A stretch of 64,000 bases of DNA from Clitoria ternatea (lineage: Eukaryota > Streptophyta > Magnoliopsida > Fabales > Fabaceae): NCBI GenBank assembly GCA_037962975.1, contig CM075675.1, forward strand, positions 49,646,501-49,710,500. The letters are read 5' to 3'. Positions 38,572-50,211 of this stretch are shown here, piece by piece (positions within the stretch are counted from its first letter, which is position 1; every line of letters starts with the position of its first letter). A model generated the notes under the pieces. The model was not told the origin of the DNA. It saw only the letters and a program-made list of their open reading frames with translations, and ran no database searches. The translations under genes were made by a program, and so were the position numbers.

Positions 38572-39828
38572 CAGCAGTACAGAATTCTCATTGGATTTCA
38601 GCCATGAACAATGAATTGGATGCACTCAATAGGAATGGAACTTGGCAGATTGTTGACACTCCACCTGATGTCAAACCAATAGGTCACAAATGGGTTTTTA
38701 AGATCAAGAGGCATGTTGATGGCTCTATCGTAAGATATAAGGCCAGATTAGTGGCAAAGGGATACACACAAGTGGAAGGGATAAACTACTTTGATACCTT
38801 TTCACCAGTGGCTAAAATGACCATAATTCGAACCCTTCTTGCTCTTGCAGCTGTTCATGATTGGCATCTATATCAACTAGATGTAGTTAATGTTTTTTTG
38901 CATGATGATTTAGTTGAAGATGTCTACATGGAAATACCAGCTGAAGTGAGTGCTAGATCCAATCAGTCTTGTAAACTCATCAAGTCCCTCTATGGTTTGA
39001 AGCAGGCCAGCAGGAAATGGTTTGAAAAACTAACCTCCACCTTGTCCACCTATAAATTTACTCCAACACATTAGACCCTTCTCTGTTTTTGAAATTCCAG
39101 GGATTTAGCTTCATTGCCTTAACAGTATATGTTAATGATGTAATTCTTGTAGGCAATGATCTCAGGGAATTTAGTTTCATCAAGGAGCATCTACACCATC
39201 ATTTTGGGATTAAGGATCTAGGGCCTCTTAAATATTTCCTTGGTTTGGAATTTGTTAGATCATATAAAGGGATTTCGGTTTGCCGAAGAAAATACTACTT
39301 TGAAGTGCTTACTAGTACAGGTCTGTTAGGCTGTAAAACTGCCTCTACACCTATGGATCTTACTCTCAAATTGTACACAGATTCTGGTTCTTCCCATGAT
39401 GATGTTGTGGGTTACAGGTGTAACATCCCTGTTTTTAGTAACAGTTTTAATCTTGTAATTTTGAGGTATGGAAGGTCTGTAAAGTGTTAATAAGTGAATA
39501 AATACCCTGTGGATGGTCCATAATATCCCAAAAATTTTATTTTTGTGTATAATCATGGATTTTATATGGACTATTAGTGATATTGTCCATTTTCCGAGTG
39601 AAACATGTCTTAGATAAGACTGTCCGAGTGAAGAAAGGGATCTGTTTCGAGTAACCAAGAGAAATTCCGAGTGAAGGTTGGAAATTCCGACTGAAGGTTG
39701 GAATTCCGAGTGAAGGTCATGTTTTCCCGAGTAAGACATGACCGAGAGAGCCACTACCGAGTGGAGTCCTGGCCTCGGAGACATTTGGAGTGAAGTGTGT
39801 TCGAGAGAACCACTTCTGGGTGAAATTT

Positions 39829-39963
39829 CCGAGTCAAACGCCCTCAAATGACTCGTTTCCGAGTCAAACGCCCTCGAATGACTCGTTTTCCGAGTCAAAC
39901 ACCCTCGAATGACTCGATTCCGAGTCAAACGCCTCCAAATGACTCGTTCCCGAGTCAAACCTC
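39829..39963. repeat. 30 bp tandem repeat, ~4.5 copies
   Basis: Units starting 'ccgagtcaaacgcc' occur at 39829, 39859, 39890, 39920 and 39950, each with 'tcgaatgactcgtt' or a close variant behind it. Confidence 0.9.
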
Positions 39964-40365
39964 GTCAAGTGCTTCCTTTTCCGAATGAAACTTCTCTGAG
40001 TGCAGCGTTCCGAGTGAAGTACGTCCAATTGAAGGAAAACTCATTTCTGAGTAATAAATATCCGAGTGGGCTATCTCCGAGTTGAATTTCCCTGACGCCG
40101 ACTGAAATATATACCGAGTGAGTCACTTCAGGTGAGGGACTCTGGAACAGAGAAAGGTTGACTCCGAATGACCTCATTTGTCATATTTTCGAGTGAAAAT
40201 TTCTGAATGACCATCGGTCATATGAATTCCGAGTTATGCATTTCCCGAGAGAAATATTTCGAGTGAAGAAAGATTCTTAAGTACTTTCGGGCAAAAGTAT
40301 ATCCGACTGGATAGCTTCCGAGAGAACCAATTCCGATCAAACGTGGCTGACTGAGAACATTTTCA

Positions 40366-40370
<5 letters not shown>

Positions 40371-40396
<26 letters not shown>
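40371..40396. repeat. (AT)13 microsatellite
   Basis: Uninterrupted AT dinucleotides inside element A. Confidence 0.95.
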
Positions 40397-41479
40397 CCGA
40401 GTGAGGTAATTCTAGGTGAGGCATTTCCGACTGAGTTATCTCCAAGGAAGGAAAATTCGACCGGGTGTTTCAAGAAGAAACAGTTTCGAGTGAATTCTCT
40501 TCCGAGTGGAGAAATTTCGAGCGGAAAGTGACTGCTGGAACTTCTCGGACAAGAGATAAGCCGAACCAGTCAGAATTGATAGCGGACTAATCAACGGAAA
40601 CCGACTGGACCAGGGCGGGACCGAACACGACCTGCTCCATACCTGCTAGAATCCGACCGATTTTGCACTCCAACGTTCACCTCAATGTTCTAATGAAACC
40701 GACTGAAACAAGCTGAACCGAGATGCTACTTTAAACCAAAAAGATTCGCTCCTGCTAGTGACCAATCCACTAGCTCACATAATCCAAAAGTTTATCACAG
40801 ACGCTCCACAAACTTACACCTTTTCACTCCAATCATAGCACCTTTTATATATTTTAATATATATTCCCTTCAATCATACTAACTCTTGTACGTAAGTGGC
40901 AGAAATGGTCAAATACAGCTCACTTTCTATCAAAAAATCTCCATTATTTCCATAATTAACTCACCTAATCTTCAATCACGAGAAAGCTTATTCCCCCACT
41001 TGTCTTTTGCATTATTAAACCAATACCACAATTCATTTCCAAGTCAAAAACTTTCAGAACTAACGGAATTAGCAAAAACTCTCTCTTTCTTATTTTCTTC
41101 TCTATGTACAAGTCTCTTCCTCTCTCATTTTCCTTTTCTCGTTACTGTGAGCTGAAGCAAGGGAAATAACAGAATGTTCTCAACTCCATTAAGGTAAGGG
41201 GGGTATATTCTCTGGTATTCTGGGGGAAAACCGAGTGTTAAGAAAGGGTTAAGGTACTTCTAGTCCTCACCTTTCCAGGATAGGTTCAGGAATTGCTGTT
41301 AAATTAAATGTTTTAATGTTTATTTATTTGTTTTATATATTTTCATGTATATGATTAATTGGTTGTGTTGATTATTATTAACCATGATGAATTAAATGAT
41401 ATGATTGGTGTTGAATTGTGAAAATATTAAGAACCATAGGTGTCTATATGAATTCCAGTGAGGAATTATAAAACAGAAG

Positions 41480-42437
41480 TGGGATTCAATAAATAACAAG
41501 CTCAGTTTTATATCAATCCGACCAGTTATCTAAAAATACAAATAATCTATTTAAATTTCAAACAGATTTTGAATTAAATATCTGTTTTACATAAACCGAC
41601 CGGATCATCTAAAATATACAAATACATAGTTTCACTCGGTATTCTCAGGAGCCAGCCAAGGCTTCCACTAAAATACAATCCGAGCTGTTGAGTGTCTTCA
41701 CATATCATGGTTGGGCCTTCATTCACTGAAAGGTCACTCGGAGTCGGAGTCCACTTCCTTCCTCGAAAATCATTCCGCTAGAAAGGATTACTCGGATATC
41801 TATTCTTCTCGGAATTATTCACTCAGAAACACATTCATTCGGAATTAGAGTCCTTTATCCAGAAACACCATTCCTGGAAAAACTTACTTGGAATGTTTCA
41901 CTTGGAAATATCATAGAAACACTTCACTCGGTAAACCATCCACCCAGATATATTTCACTCGGGAGTTTACTTAATTAGAAAATCGGTCTGAGAGGTACTT
42001 CCACTTCTCTCGGAAATAACTCATTCGGAAGCATTCCACTCGGAGATGTTTCCGTTTCACTCGGATTTTACTTTACTCGAACGTGTCTCATTCAGACAGA
42101 ATGTTTCCTCACTCAGAAACTCTTCCTCAATCACATTTCACTCAGAAAACATCTTAACTTCACTGAGAAAGTCTTCTCAGTCTGATTTCACTCGGAATCA
42201 TATTTATTTCACTCGAAAACATCTTCTCAGTCTGATTTCACTCGGAATTATATTTATTTCACTCGGAAACTCTTCTCAATCTGATTTCACTCGGAATCAT
42301 ATTCATTTCACTCGGAATCATATTTATTTCACTCGGAATCAACTCGTTTTACTCGGAAATCTGGTTTTCGACATTTTCACTCGGAATTTCATTCAGAAAT
42401 CCTTCTTTAATCCTTTCATAAAAATTAGGATGTTACA
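41480..42437 (-). mobile_element. Internally deleted family B LTR nested in element A
   Basis: Contains 'cactcggtattctcagga', 'gccaaggcttccactaaaa' and 'gagtgtcttcacatatcatgg' as in the family B LTRs, and ends ...AGGATGTTACA. The ~1.7 kb middle, including the conserved island, is missing. Within it, 42170-42350 is an imperfect tandem array of 'ctgatttcactcggaatcat' units. It is followed by an ATT-rich microsatellite (42438-42510). The left limit is approximate and no TSD was confirmed. Confidence 0.65.
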
Positions 42438-42510
42438 ATTATCATTATTATTATTATTATTATTATCATTATTATTCTTATTCTTATTATTATTATTATT
42501 AACTATTATT
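42438..42510. repeat. (ATT)n-type microsatellite
   Basis: Runs of 'attattattatt' with occasional C substitutions, directly after the nested LTR end. Confidence 0.85.
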
Positions 42511-43680
42511 ATTGTTTTAATTATGAGTAATGAAATAAGGAACATATTACTTACTCTTTAAACGAAGCATTATTTTAGCCAAGATATAACCGATATATTT
42601 TCTAGAAAAATAATAAAAATGACTTACAACGTCTGAAAAATCGATAGGACCCAAGAACTTGTTAATAAATATTATGAGACTGGAAACACATAGATACCTA
42701 AGGATCAAATGGTAAAAATAATGCATTTTGCATCATGAAAATATTTTTGAGAGAGTAAAAACTAGAGCATACAGCTGGTACGTTGGAGGACATTCACGTT
42801 CGATCTCTGAGGAGAATCTTGGGAGTACAACCGAAACGGAAACCCAATGGCATCGGAGTCGCGCCTGGAGCCGGGTGAGACGATGTAATTCTGTTGTACT
42901 TTGACTAAATGACGGAATGTATCTATGATCGTGTAGAGCCAAGTCCCAAGATGAAATAATATATTGATGAGAACCTGTGAGTTCACTCGTACCTTATGAT
43001 AATGAATGGAGGACTTGGTGAGCTCCGATCGCTCTAGAATGGAAACGTTGTGCCCAAGAGGCAAATTAAGCAGAATGACTGCAAAAGAATGAGAAAATGG
43101 TGATGGTGGATTGATTTATTGGGCCTACATGCATCATGAGACTTAATTAAAGATAAATCATAATAAACCAAACTCATGCATTCCGTGATAGTATACTTGA
43201 TTGTTATAATTGTAAATATGTTAATTGTATGATTTATGTTATATTATCTGTTGTCTGGATATGTCCGCACCAGGAACTTCCAGGGTCTGGGGTTTATACT
43301 CATCCTTTCTGTTGATTAATAACAGAGGAGCTAGGAAACCAGGAACCAGAATACGAAGAACAACAATACGTTGAACCAACTGGGAGCCCTCATTAAATGA
43401 TGAATATATGTAGTAGAATATTTATTAATGAATAATAAGAACCATGGATGACTGTATAATTATTTAAGGGTGCCTGCGTGCCCCATTCTGTTAAGAGTAC
43501 AATTACTTATAGTTTGTGAATAACTATGTAAATTATCTATTATTTGCTTCCACTGATCTACCATTATTTTATAAAAAAAAATATTCACTTTTTCTGAAAA
43601 CTGTTAACACTCTTAGTTAAATAGGATGATCCTACAGAAAGGACTATCTTATTTAACCGAGGGTGTTACAACAGGCGGCT

Positions 43681-46135
43681 TATAACATCCTTAATTTTTA
43701 GAATAAATTTCAATAAATCAAAAATATTTTACAAATAATTCAAATTTCCAAAACAGAATTTGAATTAATAATTTACAATATTCATTTTACAAAGCCGACC
43801 GGCTCTTTTAAAACAAAAATAAGTACAATTAATTATATAAAAGCACTCGGTATTCATGAGCCGGCCAAGGCTTTCACTAAAATAAACTCCGAGCTGCTGA
43901 GTGTCTTCACATATCATGGTCGGGCCCTTCATTCACTGAAAAATAATTGTAGAGGGTGAGCATATCATATCAAATAACAGTTATTGAATTGGGATAAAAG
44001 TCCAATTAATAACTATTAGCAAAACCGATCACACTCGGCCAACAATTCACACTCGGCAATTACATCAAATCACTTAGCAATAATTTAAGATTTCATTCGG
44101 CAATTATAACCATTTTACCACTCGAAAAATATAACATCACTCGGCAAGTATAGCAAACTGCACTCGGCAATTCAAGCAAACTGCACTCGGTAAATAACAA
44201 TTTCACTCGGCGATTAACAAATTATTCATTCTCAAAACCGAGACATATACATATACTTATCATAACAGCATGTTCTCTCAATAACACATAAAACAGTGTA
44301 TGCACATGCTCAACCAAATGGATCCATATCTTTCATTCTCACTTGACCAACCAAAATGGGGTCATTATCAATTTTGTGTTGCAACACTGGCTCCCCGAGC
44401 CATAATTCAGCTCCTCGCTGATTCGGCCGTTTTACAGGTACCAAACCGCTTTGCGCCCATAATGTAACACCGAGTACCACTCCCAGAGTGATAGCGGTCC
44501 TCTACTCAGTGCTACGGGCCGGCCTTGAGTCACACTCAAAGGCGTCCGTGGTATATAGGAACCACCACATCACAGTTCATATTCAAACATCACACATGCA
44601 TCTCATGCATATAAATATCATGAATCATCAATCTCATATCAATATCAATAATATGAATGGAAAATATAAAATATAAAACGTCATATAGTTGGGGTCTCAT
44701 AACAATTCATACACATATCACATATATAAAAATGCCTCAAATCCATTCATAAACCATCTATTTGAGATGTACGCTCCCCCTACTTGGAAATAAAGTGTTC
44801 CAGCAGCTCTAAAACTATAACCAAGTCACTGCTCTAGAATTCCGACTGAAACTGCAGTGTTGTTCCACTCAAAGCTTTCTTCGTAAAGGGGAAGAATGAA
44901 GATTTAATTATCTCCGTTGTTTAACAGCTTCCAGTAGAGAATTAGAGAGAAAAGAATTATGGTGATTTCTCTTTCCAAAAGTTCTTCAATTAATCCAACA
45001 ATGGAAGTATTTATATGTAGAAGAGACATAAATAACTTGAAGTACTCTTGTCATACGTCTCTTTAATAATTAATGAAGGGTTAAGATATTTAATGAAAAG
45101 GGACAGCACATCAAAAGGGTCCCATTCTAAGAAAATATTTGAAAGTGAAACTGCTAGAAGATAGAAGAACATAATGACGTGGAAAGCATCCATAATTAAA
45201 ATAGGGTAAATTCAATTCTGGGGAAGACTCGCTTAGGCAACATCAGCATAGAGCGCTTAAGCGAGTCTCTAATTCCTTAAGCGAGAAATCTTTAAGCATC
45301 AAACCTGATCCTCGCTTGAGCGGACCACTCTCGCTCGAGAGAGAATTACCCAGTAACCAATTTCCCATGTTTTCGCTCGAGCAAGACTCCCTCCTACTAG
45401 CCACTAATTTGGGCGAGAAATGTCCAGTAACGAATTCCACTGGCATTCGGTTGAGCGAGGCACCTACTCGCTTAGGCAAAATCCGACTAGAGGCTGTCCT
45501 TCGATTCTGCACTCGCCCGCTCGGCAAGGCTTCCCAGCACTCGGGTTTTCACTCGGCAGTTCAATCAAAACCCACTCATCTCGCTTGGTTATACCTCTTT
45601 CCGAGTCAGAGTCTTATTTCTTCCATTATTCAGAAATTCTCCACGGTAAGGTTACTCGGAGTTCGGAGTCTATTTCCTTTCTCGAAAATCATTCCTCTTG
45701 AAAGGATTACTCGGAAATCTCCTCGGGATTACTTACTCAGAAAACTTAATCAATCAGAGTTGAAGTCTTTATCCAGAAGCACCCTTTCTGGAAAGACTTA
45801 CTCGGAATGTATCACTCGGAAGTGTCACAGAGACACTTCACTCGGCAACTTAATCGGAAACGTTCCTCTCAGAGACGTTTCACTCGGATTTGCGTTACTC
45901 GAACGTGTCTCAATCGGACACAGCGTCACTTCATTCGGAAATAATTCTCTTAATGATGTTTCACTCGGAAACATCTTAACTTCACTTGGAAATAATGTTC
46001 TGTCTTATTTCACTCTGAGTTAAATTCATTTCACTCGGAAAATCATTCATTTTCCACTCAGAATTTCATTCAAAAGTTCTTCTCTAATCCTTTTTAAGTT
46101 ATTTTTATAAAAATCATAAAAATCGGGATGTTACA
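43681..46135 (-). repeat. 3' LTR of element B
   Basis: 2455 bp. It shares with the right LTR the CACTCGG motif fields (44040-44230 and 45590-46080), the conserved island (antisense, about 44370-44570), the sequence 'gtacgctccccctac' (44770-44784) and a CGCTTGAGCGAG cluster at 45229-45520. Confidence 0.92.
45229..45520. repeat. CTCGCTYRAGCGAG motif cluster in element B left LTR
   Basis: Copies such as 'cgcttaagcgagtc', 'ccttaagcgagaa', 'ctcgcttgagcgga', 'ctcgctcgagagag', 'cgctcgagcaag' and 'cggttgagcgagg'. Several arms carry single changes relative to the right LTR cluster. Confidence 0.85.
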
Positions 46136-46401
46136 TTTCTCCCCCTCTATAAAAATTTCGTCCTCGAAATTTAATAAATTACTTGGTCACAAATTGCACA
46201 TAAAACCGATAGGTATAAAATATATATATCTCACATTTTACATAATAAAGAGTACTTACAAAGTATAATATAATATAACATACTTTTAGAAATAAGAGTC
46301 GTATGGCACCCGGATTTAAAAATTTCCGCTCATTCTCTTTGTGCCATATTACTAGCTTGTTCGGCCTCTTCCATATGAATGTCAAACACTCGACTAGTAG
46401 C

Positions 46402-47403
46402 TTATGGATTAACATCCCTTTCCTGGTCGTCTTTTCCAATCATCAGGTTTCTTCGTCCACTATTTCCTCCTCCGACTTCTCTATTTCTGATTCCCAGACC
46501 TCGTCTTTGAAAACTTTCTCGATTTATGCTAGCATTAGACTCGGTCGTTTGTAAAAGAGAGCAATTTGGACGAGTGTGTCCTTCCTCATTGCATTTGAAA
46601 CAAACAATTTTGTTTCGGTTACAGTCACTTGAAAAATGGTCTCCTCCACACTTGAAACATCTAACGTCTCTCGGAAAACTCATTGATCGGCCACCTGAAT
46701 TCACTCGGCCTCGGGATTCAAAGGATGATTCACCTCTGATCGTCTTCCCATGCTTCTTAAAATTAATCGGGGATAATTTAGAGGAATTATCTGAACTTCT
46801 GCTTACTCCAGAGGAATTCCTGATTTCTTGGTGTCGAAATGCCTTTTTGATGCTCGGTCTTAGTCCACTTTCAAATTTGATGCACTTAGAACCTTCAGTG
46901 TCCGGCAATTGAAAAGGAGGGTAAAACATGCAGAGCTCCTCAAATTTAGCTGAGTACTCTTCAACACTCAGATTTCCCTGTCGGAGTTCCATAAATTCCA
47001 ACTCCTTCTGGCTTCTTACAGTATTCGGAAAATACTTTTCAAGGAAACATTCCTTGAAATTTTCCCAATTTAACTCAGTTCCCATGGCTTCTATTCGGTT
47101 TTTGGCCATTTTCCACCAGTTTTCAGCTTCTTTCCGAAGCATAAATGTAGCGTATTCAACTTTCTGGGCCTCGGTACATTGCAGGCTGCCAAAGATCCGT
47201 TCAAGATTCTGGATCCAGGCATACGCTCGGTCGGGCTGAAATCCTCCATGAAATTCAGTTGGTTTTCTCTTGAGAAAACAATCAATACTATGATTGTCAC
47301 TCGGTTGAAGGGTATTCTGCCTTTCTAAAATGTCAGCCAAACGCTGGAAGGCAGCAGCCATGGCATCCATACCATGAGGGTCCATTTTCCTATCCTGAAA
47401 CAA
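46402..47403 (-). CDS. gag: Retrotransposon gag protein (element B)
   Basis: Structural capsid/nucleocapsid protein that packages element RNA. The 333-codon frame is open throughout; the second methionine (MDPHGMDAM, 47385) is an equally plausible start. The central retrotransposon-gag domain has Y.WI..LE..F, AENWWKMAK and FKECFLEKYFP, followed by LSVEEYSAKFEELC. Two zinc knuckles lie near the C terminus: CFKCGGDHFSSDC, with CX2CX3HX4C spacing one residue shorter than canonical, and CFKCNEEGHTRPNC (CX2CX4HX4C). No protease DSG motif follows. The frame ends about 270 bp before the 3' LTR. An intact frame in an otherwise pol-less element fits selection or recency for gag function, but one copy cannot show this. 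Confidence 0.9.
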   Translation of the reverse strand: MFQDRKMDPHGMDAMAAAFQRLADILERQNTLQPSDNHSIDCFLKRKPTEFHGGFQPDRAYAWIQNLERIFGSLQCTEAQKVEYATFMLRKEAENWWKMAKNRIEAMGTELNWENFKECFLEKYFPNTVRSQKELEFMELRQGNLSVEEYSAKFEELCMFYPPFQLPDTEGSKCIKFESGLRPSIKKAFRHQEIRNSSGVSRSSDNSSKLSPINFKKHGKTIRGESSFESRGRVNSGGRSMSFPRDVRCFKCGGDHFSSDCNRNKIVCFKCNEEGHTRPNCSLLQTTESNASINRESFQRRGLGIRNREVGGGNSGRRNLMIGKDDQERDVNP

Positions 47404-47731
47404 TCATCACACAATTGATTAATCAAGTCATCTAACCGTTCTAGAAAATAACTGTCATTACAAGGTAATGACCCGGTTCGGTAATACACAAGTCTCCCAC
47501 ACCAACGCATGAGGCCGGTGTGAAGAATCAAGACCGGTTTCTCCCACAGAGAGTCCGGATTACATAGACCGGATACACAAAGCCGATCTTCAACCTTACT
47601 CAATCCTTACTCTTATAGCTGGCCCAACACCGGATTACAAACCCCAGTTTTAACCATGATTTCACTCAGCTCATAGTATTTAGTAGCTACACCTTGGCCT
47701 TGGACTTTTCAAGTCTCCTCTGATACCAAAA
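47404..47731 (-). other. 5' leader of element B with primer-binding site and a foreign LTR-like piece
   Basis: Holds the tRNA-Met-type primer-binding site next to 47732. About 47470-47650 resembles the last ~150 bp of the solo LTR at 8679-9481: shared boxes include 'ggtgtgaag.atc', 'aagaccgg..tctcccac', 'gagagaccggatta' and 'ctggtcccacaccggat', with point differences. Confidence 0.65.
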
Positions 47732-50211
47732 TATAACATCCTTAATTTTTAGAATAAATTTCAATAAATCAAAAATATTTTACAAATAATTCAAATTTCC
47801 AAAACAGAATTTGAATTAAATAATTTACAATATTCATTTTACAAAGCCGACCGGCTCTTTTAAAACAAAAATAAGTACAATTAATTATATAAAAGCACTC
47901 GGTATTCATGAGCCGGCCAAGGCTTTCACTAAAATAAACTCCGAGCTACTAAGTGTCTTCACATATCATGGTCGGGCCCTTCATTCACTGAAAAATAATT
48001 GTAGAGGGTGAGCATAACATATCAAATAATAGTTATTGAATTGGGATAAAAGTCCAATTAATAACTATTAGCAAAACCGATCACACTCGGCCAATAATTC
48101 ATACTCGGCAATTACATCAAATCAATTAGCAATAATTTAAGATTTCATTCAGCAATTATAATCATTTTACCACTCGGTAAATATAACATCACTCAGCAAG
48201 TATAGCAAACTGCACTCGACAATTCAAGCAAACTGCACTCAGTAAATAACAATTTCACTCGGCAATTAGCAAATTATTCATTCTCAAAACCGAGACATAT
48301 ACATATACTTATCATAACAGCATGTTCTCTCAATAACACATAAAACAGTGTATGCACATGCTCAACCAAATGGATCCATATCTTTCATTCTTACTTGACC
48401 AACCAAAATGGGGTCATTATCAATTTTATGTTGCAACACTGGCTCCCTGAGCCATAATTCAGCTCCTCGCTGATTCGGCCGTTTTACAGGTACCAAACCG
48501 CTCTGTGCCCATAATGTAACACCGAGTACCACTCCCAAAGTGATAGCGGTCCTCTACTCAGTGCTACGGGCCGGCCTTAAGTCACACTCAAAGGCGTCCG
48601 TGGTATATAGGAACCACCACATCACAGTTCATATTCATACATCACACATGCATCTCATGCATATAAATATCATGAATCACCAATCTCATATCCATAATAT
48701 GAATGGAAAATATGAAATATAAAACGTCATATAGTTGGGGTCTCATAACAATTCATACACATATCACATATATCAAAAATGCCCCAAATCCATTCATAAA
48801 CCATCTATTTGAGATGTACGCTCCCCCTACCTGGAAATAAAGTGTTCCAGCAGCTCTAAAACTATAACCAAGTCACTGCTCCAGAATTCCGACTGGAACT
48901 GCAGTGTTGTTCCACTCCAAGTTTTCTTCGTAAAGGGGAAGAATGAAGATTTAATTATCTTCATTGTTTAACAGCTTCCATTAGAGAATTAGAGAGAAAA
49001 GAATTATGGTGATTTCTCTTTCCAAAAGTTCTTCCATTAATCCAACAATGGAAGTATTTATATGCAGAAGAGACGTAAATAACTTGAAGTACTCTTGTCA
49101 TACGTCTCTTTAATAATTAATGAAGGGTTAAGATATTTAATGAAAAGGGACAGCATATCAAAAGGGTCCCATTCTGAGAAAATATCTGAAAGTGAAACTG
49201 CTAGAAGATAGAAGAACATAATGACGTGGAAAGCATCCATAATTAAAATAGGGTAAATTCAATTCTGGGGAAGACTCGCTTAGGCAACATCAGCATAGAG
49301 CGCTTGAGCGGATCTCTAATTCCTTAAGCGAGAAATCTTTAAGCATCAAACCTGATCCTCGCTTGAGCGGACCACTCTCGCTCGAGCGAGAATTACCCAG
49401 TAACCAATTTCCCATGCTTTCGCTCGAGCGAGACTCCCTCCTACTAGCCACTCGTTCGGGCGAGAAATGCCCAGTAACGAATTCCACTGGCATTCGGTTG
49501 AGCGAGGCACCTACTCGCTTAGGCGAAATCCAACTAGAGGCTGTCCTTCGATTCTGCACTCGCCCGCTCGGTAAGGCTTCCCAGCACTCGGGTTTTCACT
49601 CGGCAGTTCAATCAAAACCGACTCATCTCGCTCGATTATACCTCTTTCCGAGTCAGAGTCTTATTTCTTCCATTATTCGGAAATTTCTCCACTGTAAGGT
49701 TACTCAGAGTTCGGAGTCTATTTCCTTTCTCGAAAATCATTCTTCTTGAAAGGATTACTCGGAAATCTCCTCGGGATTACTTACTCAGAAAACTTAATCA
49801 ATCAGAGTTGAAGTCTTTATCTAGAAGTACCCTTTCTGGAAAGACTTACTCAGAATGTATCACTCAGAAGTGTCATAGAGACACTTCACTCGGCAACTTA
49901 ATCGGAAACGTTCCTCTCGGAGACGTTTCACTCGGATTTGTGTTACTCGAACGTGTCTCAATCGGACACAGCGTCACTTCATTCGGAAATAATTCTCTTA
50001 ATGATGTTTCACTCAAAAACATCTTAACTTCACTTGGAAATAATGTTCTGTCTTATTTCACTCGGAGTCAAATTCATTTCACTCGGAATCTAATTATTTT
50101 CACTCGGAAAATCGTGTCTCATTCATTTTCCACTCAGAATTTCATTCAAAAAATTTTCTCTAATCCTTTTTAAGTTATTTTTATAAAAATCATAAAAATC
50201 GGGATGTTACA
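47732..50211 (-). repeat. 5' LTR of element B
   Basis: 2480 bp. Plus-strand ends are TATAACATCC and GGGATGTTACA. It contains the conserved island in antisense (about 48430-48620), a CGCTTGAGCGAG cluster (49274-49535) and the CACTCGGAA field (49600-50150). Confidence 0.92.
49274..49535. repeat. CTCGCTYRAGCGAG motif cluster in element B right LTR
   Basis: Includes the perfect 14 bp palindrome CTCGCTCGAGCGAG at about 49378-49391 and again as 'cgctcgagcgag' near 49421. Other copies have TG or TA in the centre. Confidence 0.88.

Larger units (their letters stand above)
39419..43670 (+). mobile_element. Solo LTR (element A), ~4.25 kb including a nested LTR fragment, TSD ACAGG
   Basis: Begins TGTAACATCCCTG and ends GAGGGTGTTACA. 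It is flanked by ACAGG at 39414-39418 and 43671-43675, a perfect 5 bp TSD within copia coding sequence. No gag or pol is visible. The first ~1.1 kb is dense in TTCCGAGTGAAA-type motifs. It contains an inserted fragment of family B LTR (about 41480-42437). A 4 kb LTR would be long but is known in plant Ty3/gypsy elements; alternatively this is a small non-autonomous element without distinguishable LTRs. Confidence 0.75.
43681..50211 (-). mobile_element. Non-autonomous gag-only LTR retrotransposon (element B, TR-GAG type)
   Basis: Left LTR 43681-46135 (2455 bp) and right LTR 47732-50211 (2480 bp) flank a 1.6 kb internal region. Flanks CGGCT (43676-43680) and TGGCT (50212-50216) are a 5 bp TSD with one C/T difference. 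Reading minus, the primer-binding site TGGTATCAGAG (initiator tRNA-Met type) abuts the 5' LTR at about 47720-47730, and a polypurine tract AGAGGGGGAGAAA precedes the 3' LTR at about 46136-46148. The only gene is gag; no protease, RT, RNase H or integrase is present. Such LTR-gag-LTR elements (TR-GAGs) must borrow enzymes from autonomous relatives. LTR differences are numerous by eye (a few percent), so this is older than the element at 51900. Confidence 0.9.
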
